DNA of 64,000 bases, taken from Lasioglossum baleicum. Lineage: Eukaryota; Arthropoda; Insecta; Hymenoptera; Halictidae. The stretch covers positions 18,242,618 through 18,306,617 of the forward strand of contig NC_134936.1 in assembly GCF_051020765.1 (NCBI RefSeq), read 5' to 3'. This document shows positions 61,646 through 64,000 of this stretch, piece after piece (within the stretch, counting starts at the first letter, position 1; every line of letters starts with the position of its first letter). A program made the translations under genes and the position numbers. Below the pieces are notes generated by a model, which saw nothing but the letters and a program-made list of their open reading frames with translations, was not told the DNA's origin and searched no databases.

Positions 61646-62969
61646 GACGAGAGAGCGAAGAGGGATTCGACGAAGCGATCCATCAGCGTGGGTTGGATGC
61701 AAACGCGAACCGCCCCCGGAGATGTAAATAGGGTGGATATTCGCCTTGTTCGTTAGACTATGCGGCGTTATATTTAATGTCACGCCGGTGAGCGGCATAA
61801 GCAACCGATACGGCATTAAACATGCAAATTCACCGGTATAACGTTCCACGGGTAGCGGAGGCATCATATCCATATAGCGGCGAGCATAGTGTTCATAGTG
61901 AAGCGGCATGATTAAATTTCCAGGGATATCGACATGCCAGAAGCACGTCAACCCCTTCCCTGTTCGTCCGACGAACCACTCCCCCGCTCTTCTACCCCGC
62001 CATATCTCGCCACTCATCCCCCTGTATCCTCCTTTTTCGCTTCTCCACCTATCCGCGGAACCACCCTGCTCTCGCAGCCCACGCCTCGTGGGATAGGGGG
62101 GTGAAATTAACTGCAGTCGGTACACCCGTTGCATCGGCACATTCGTACCGCGCGCAAAAGAAAACCTGCTACGCCCGAGTCGTCGCGACGCCAAATCTTT
62201 TTGCTCGGTTCAAATTAGCGAGCTCCGCTAGAAACGCCTAGCCCGAGAAAAATAATTCTCCCGGAGACAGTGTCCACAGCCCTTGAATCGTTCCGAGAAA
62301 TTTCCAAACTCATCCTCGACTTTTATTTCATTTACTCGACGAAGATTGGTACACACCCGCGACCGGATAATTCCATCCAACGAATTCTTCGCGTTTCGCG
62401 ATAATCCAGTTGGGTTTCCAATGGAAATGTACGCGTCATCGAATTGAATATTAGCTTAAGGTATTAGGAGTCTGATTTCCGTTATCTCGATCGTTTAGCG
62501 GGTTTTTCTGTACAGTTGGGAGCGAAACCGTATCTGTATTTTACCCGACGTTAGACGACGACGATTCGATTTCACCGGAGCGCAATTTCAGAGAGCCGGT
62601 CTTGTCCGATTCGTATCGATAAGGGGTCTCGCGTTATTAATGGCTTCTATCGGGCAATCTCAATAGACGGATAAGACAAAGTCGTCTGAGTCACAATTGT
62701 CAATTAAGGTGCGCGCACACACGGAGAAACAGAACACCGTTGTGGCCCGAGGGCCCTTCGCGCGGACAGAGAAGATCGGATTTGTCACGATTCCTAATGT
62801 TGATCGACGCCGTAATAATTTAATAGCCATACATCCGCCGTGATCGTCCGGGAGAGGATTATTGCTGCGGATCCCTGCGGTATACCGAGAGCACTAAGGA
62901 GCTAACAGACTTAGCTCGAGTATCGTGTTTCTTCCTATATCCTCGTTCGCCTGATACCGTCCTGCTTCT

Positions 62970-63027
62970 TGCTCTCCTCTCCTCTCCTCTCCTCCCTTCT
63001 CCTCTCCTCTCCTCTCTCTCTTTCTCT
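62970..63027. repeat. (CTCTC)n pentamer array ending in (CT)n
   Basis: Repeated CTCTC units with a short CT run and a TTTCTCT end. Confidence 0.9.
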
Positions 63028-63830
63028 CGTCCCACTATATGCAATTACAAACGCATCTGCGTCATGTTCGCAACGTCCGATTTTTGCTGACCAGTTGACA
63101 AACGAATTTTAACGAATTAATATACAGCGAGCATTTTTGACGAGTGATCAACAACGTGGATGTACAGCAGAACTCGTTAGTTACTCGCAGCTTAGATTGG
63201 ATTTTCTCCTCGGCTTAAGCGAAAGATTACAAGTGGATCATCTTCCGAACGTTGATAGAGTCGATATTGCCCCGGTGAAATCATATAAACCATGACTATC
63301 CGCTATCTTGATTCTTTTCTACTTGTTAAATAAATGCCGTAAGTGACCACGGATTTTTTACTGACGTGCGTAATCTTTATTGCTCTTAGTTATTCGTGTT
63401 ATCTCGATATAGTAAAACCCGGCACCGCGACATCAATTGATTGGTTTTTTATCGATTGGGCGTTGGTAATTGCTGAACTAAGGACGCGCGTGTACATCGC
63501 AGGTGCGTGTCGCTTTCATAATAACAGACGTCGAACAACATTAAATTTTTCGCGAAAGGAATTGCTTGATAGGCGGAAACAATTTTCACGAAATGATATC
63601 GTATGAAATGAACGAGCTAACGTACGTTTTTCAATCGAATATTTTCTATCCTCCGGCTACGCTACCCTCGATTTTTCCATGTTTACCAGGCGTGTTCCGT
63701 CGTCAGTCAGCTGTGGAATCGTCAGTACCGAGTGCAAAACATTTCCAGTTGCAGCGTGGATCGCCACAAATTCCCAGGGCTGTGCTCTCGTCGTCGACGG
63801 CCCCCGTATCCACGGTATCCAGCCACGCCA

Positions 63831-63852
63831 TCGTCGCGTCGCGTCGCGTCGG
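63831..63852. repeat. GTCGC pentanucleotide array
   Basis: Four units of the GTCGC pentamer close to the window edge. Confidence 0.85.
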
Positions 63853-64000
63853 TCCACCCTTCTAACGGTATCGGCGCGGCAGTGGAAACGATGTAACCGT
63901 GTCGTTACGCGGCGGCATGTAAAACGCTTACACGGTTCGGTGTCGTGTGCGCGTCGACAACTCGTGTCCCTCGTGTTGGCCTTTTAGCCTGGCCACTTCA

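Noticed and set aside
61508..62194. 228-codon minus-strand open frame
   Set aside because: Includes the AG array at 61584-61645 as Ser/Leu repeats; the remainder shows no domain.
62970..63027. Possible CRISPR-like or satellite array
   Set aside because: A simple CTCTC microsatellite with no spacers.

Overview
The window is nuclear DNA of an arthropod, most likely an insect and probably a hymenopteran (bee, ant or wasp). The evidence is long AG/CT microsatellites, high CpG content, GT-AG introns, many small mariner-, Tc1- and TTAA-type elements, and an insect Senseless/Gfi1-family zinc-finger gene. There is no bacterial or phage gene and no CRISPR array. The species cannot be named from the sequence.

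Two gene models are supported, both on the + strand. The first (5282-7178) has two coding exons and encodes a 129-residue protein with a conserved-looking Cys-rich C-terminal part; I do not recognise the family. The second is the 5' part of senseless (sens). Coding exons at 44824-45016, 55551-56212 and 56752-57028 join in frame and give 378 residues: an N-terminal region without a SNAG motif, an acidic and Pro/His-rich middle, and four C2H2 fingers. The remaining fingers and the stop codon must lie beyond 64000, so intron 3 is at least 7 kb.

The rest is intergenic or intronic and is rich in short non-autonomous transposons. From their ends I could group: (1) a TTAA-flanked (piggyBac-like) family in three sub-types (11027, 28531; 39578, 42304, 51168; 43281, 52225, 60358); (2) a family with ends TAGACTGCGGAT (743, 6787, 11839, 12226, 43420, and fragments); (3) a foldback family with about 85-bp inverted ends starting GGCCTAGC (35024 and a broken copy at 3751); (4) a 409-bp element with perfect 33-bp ends and an ATG target duplication (16042, with degenerate neighbours); (5) a hairpin element at 4956; (6) mariner-type elements (18084, 48407, 56660); and (7) Tc1-like ends (22131/25558, 37491, 53281). 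Many AG/CT arrays, and GC-rich pentanucleotide arrays at about a dozen places, fill the remaining space.

Layout: 1-5 kb repeats upstream of gene 1; 5.3-7.2 kb gene 1; 7.2-43.6 kb a gene-poor desert with repeats, including a minus-strand array of exon-like tandem units at 14.2-15.3 kb; 43.7-44.8 kb GC-rich 5' region of sens; 44.8-64 kb sens with transposon-filled introns. Most long open frames in the window are translations of AG/CT arrays or of transposon debris and are not genes.
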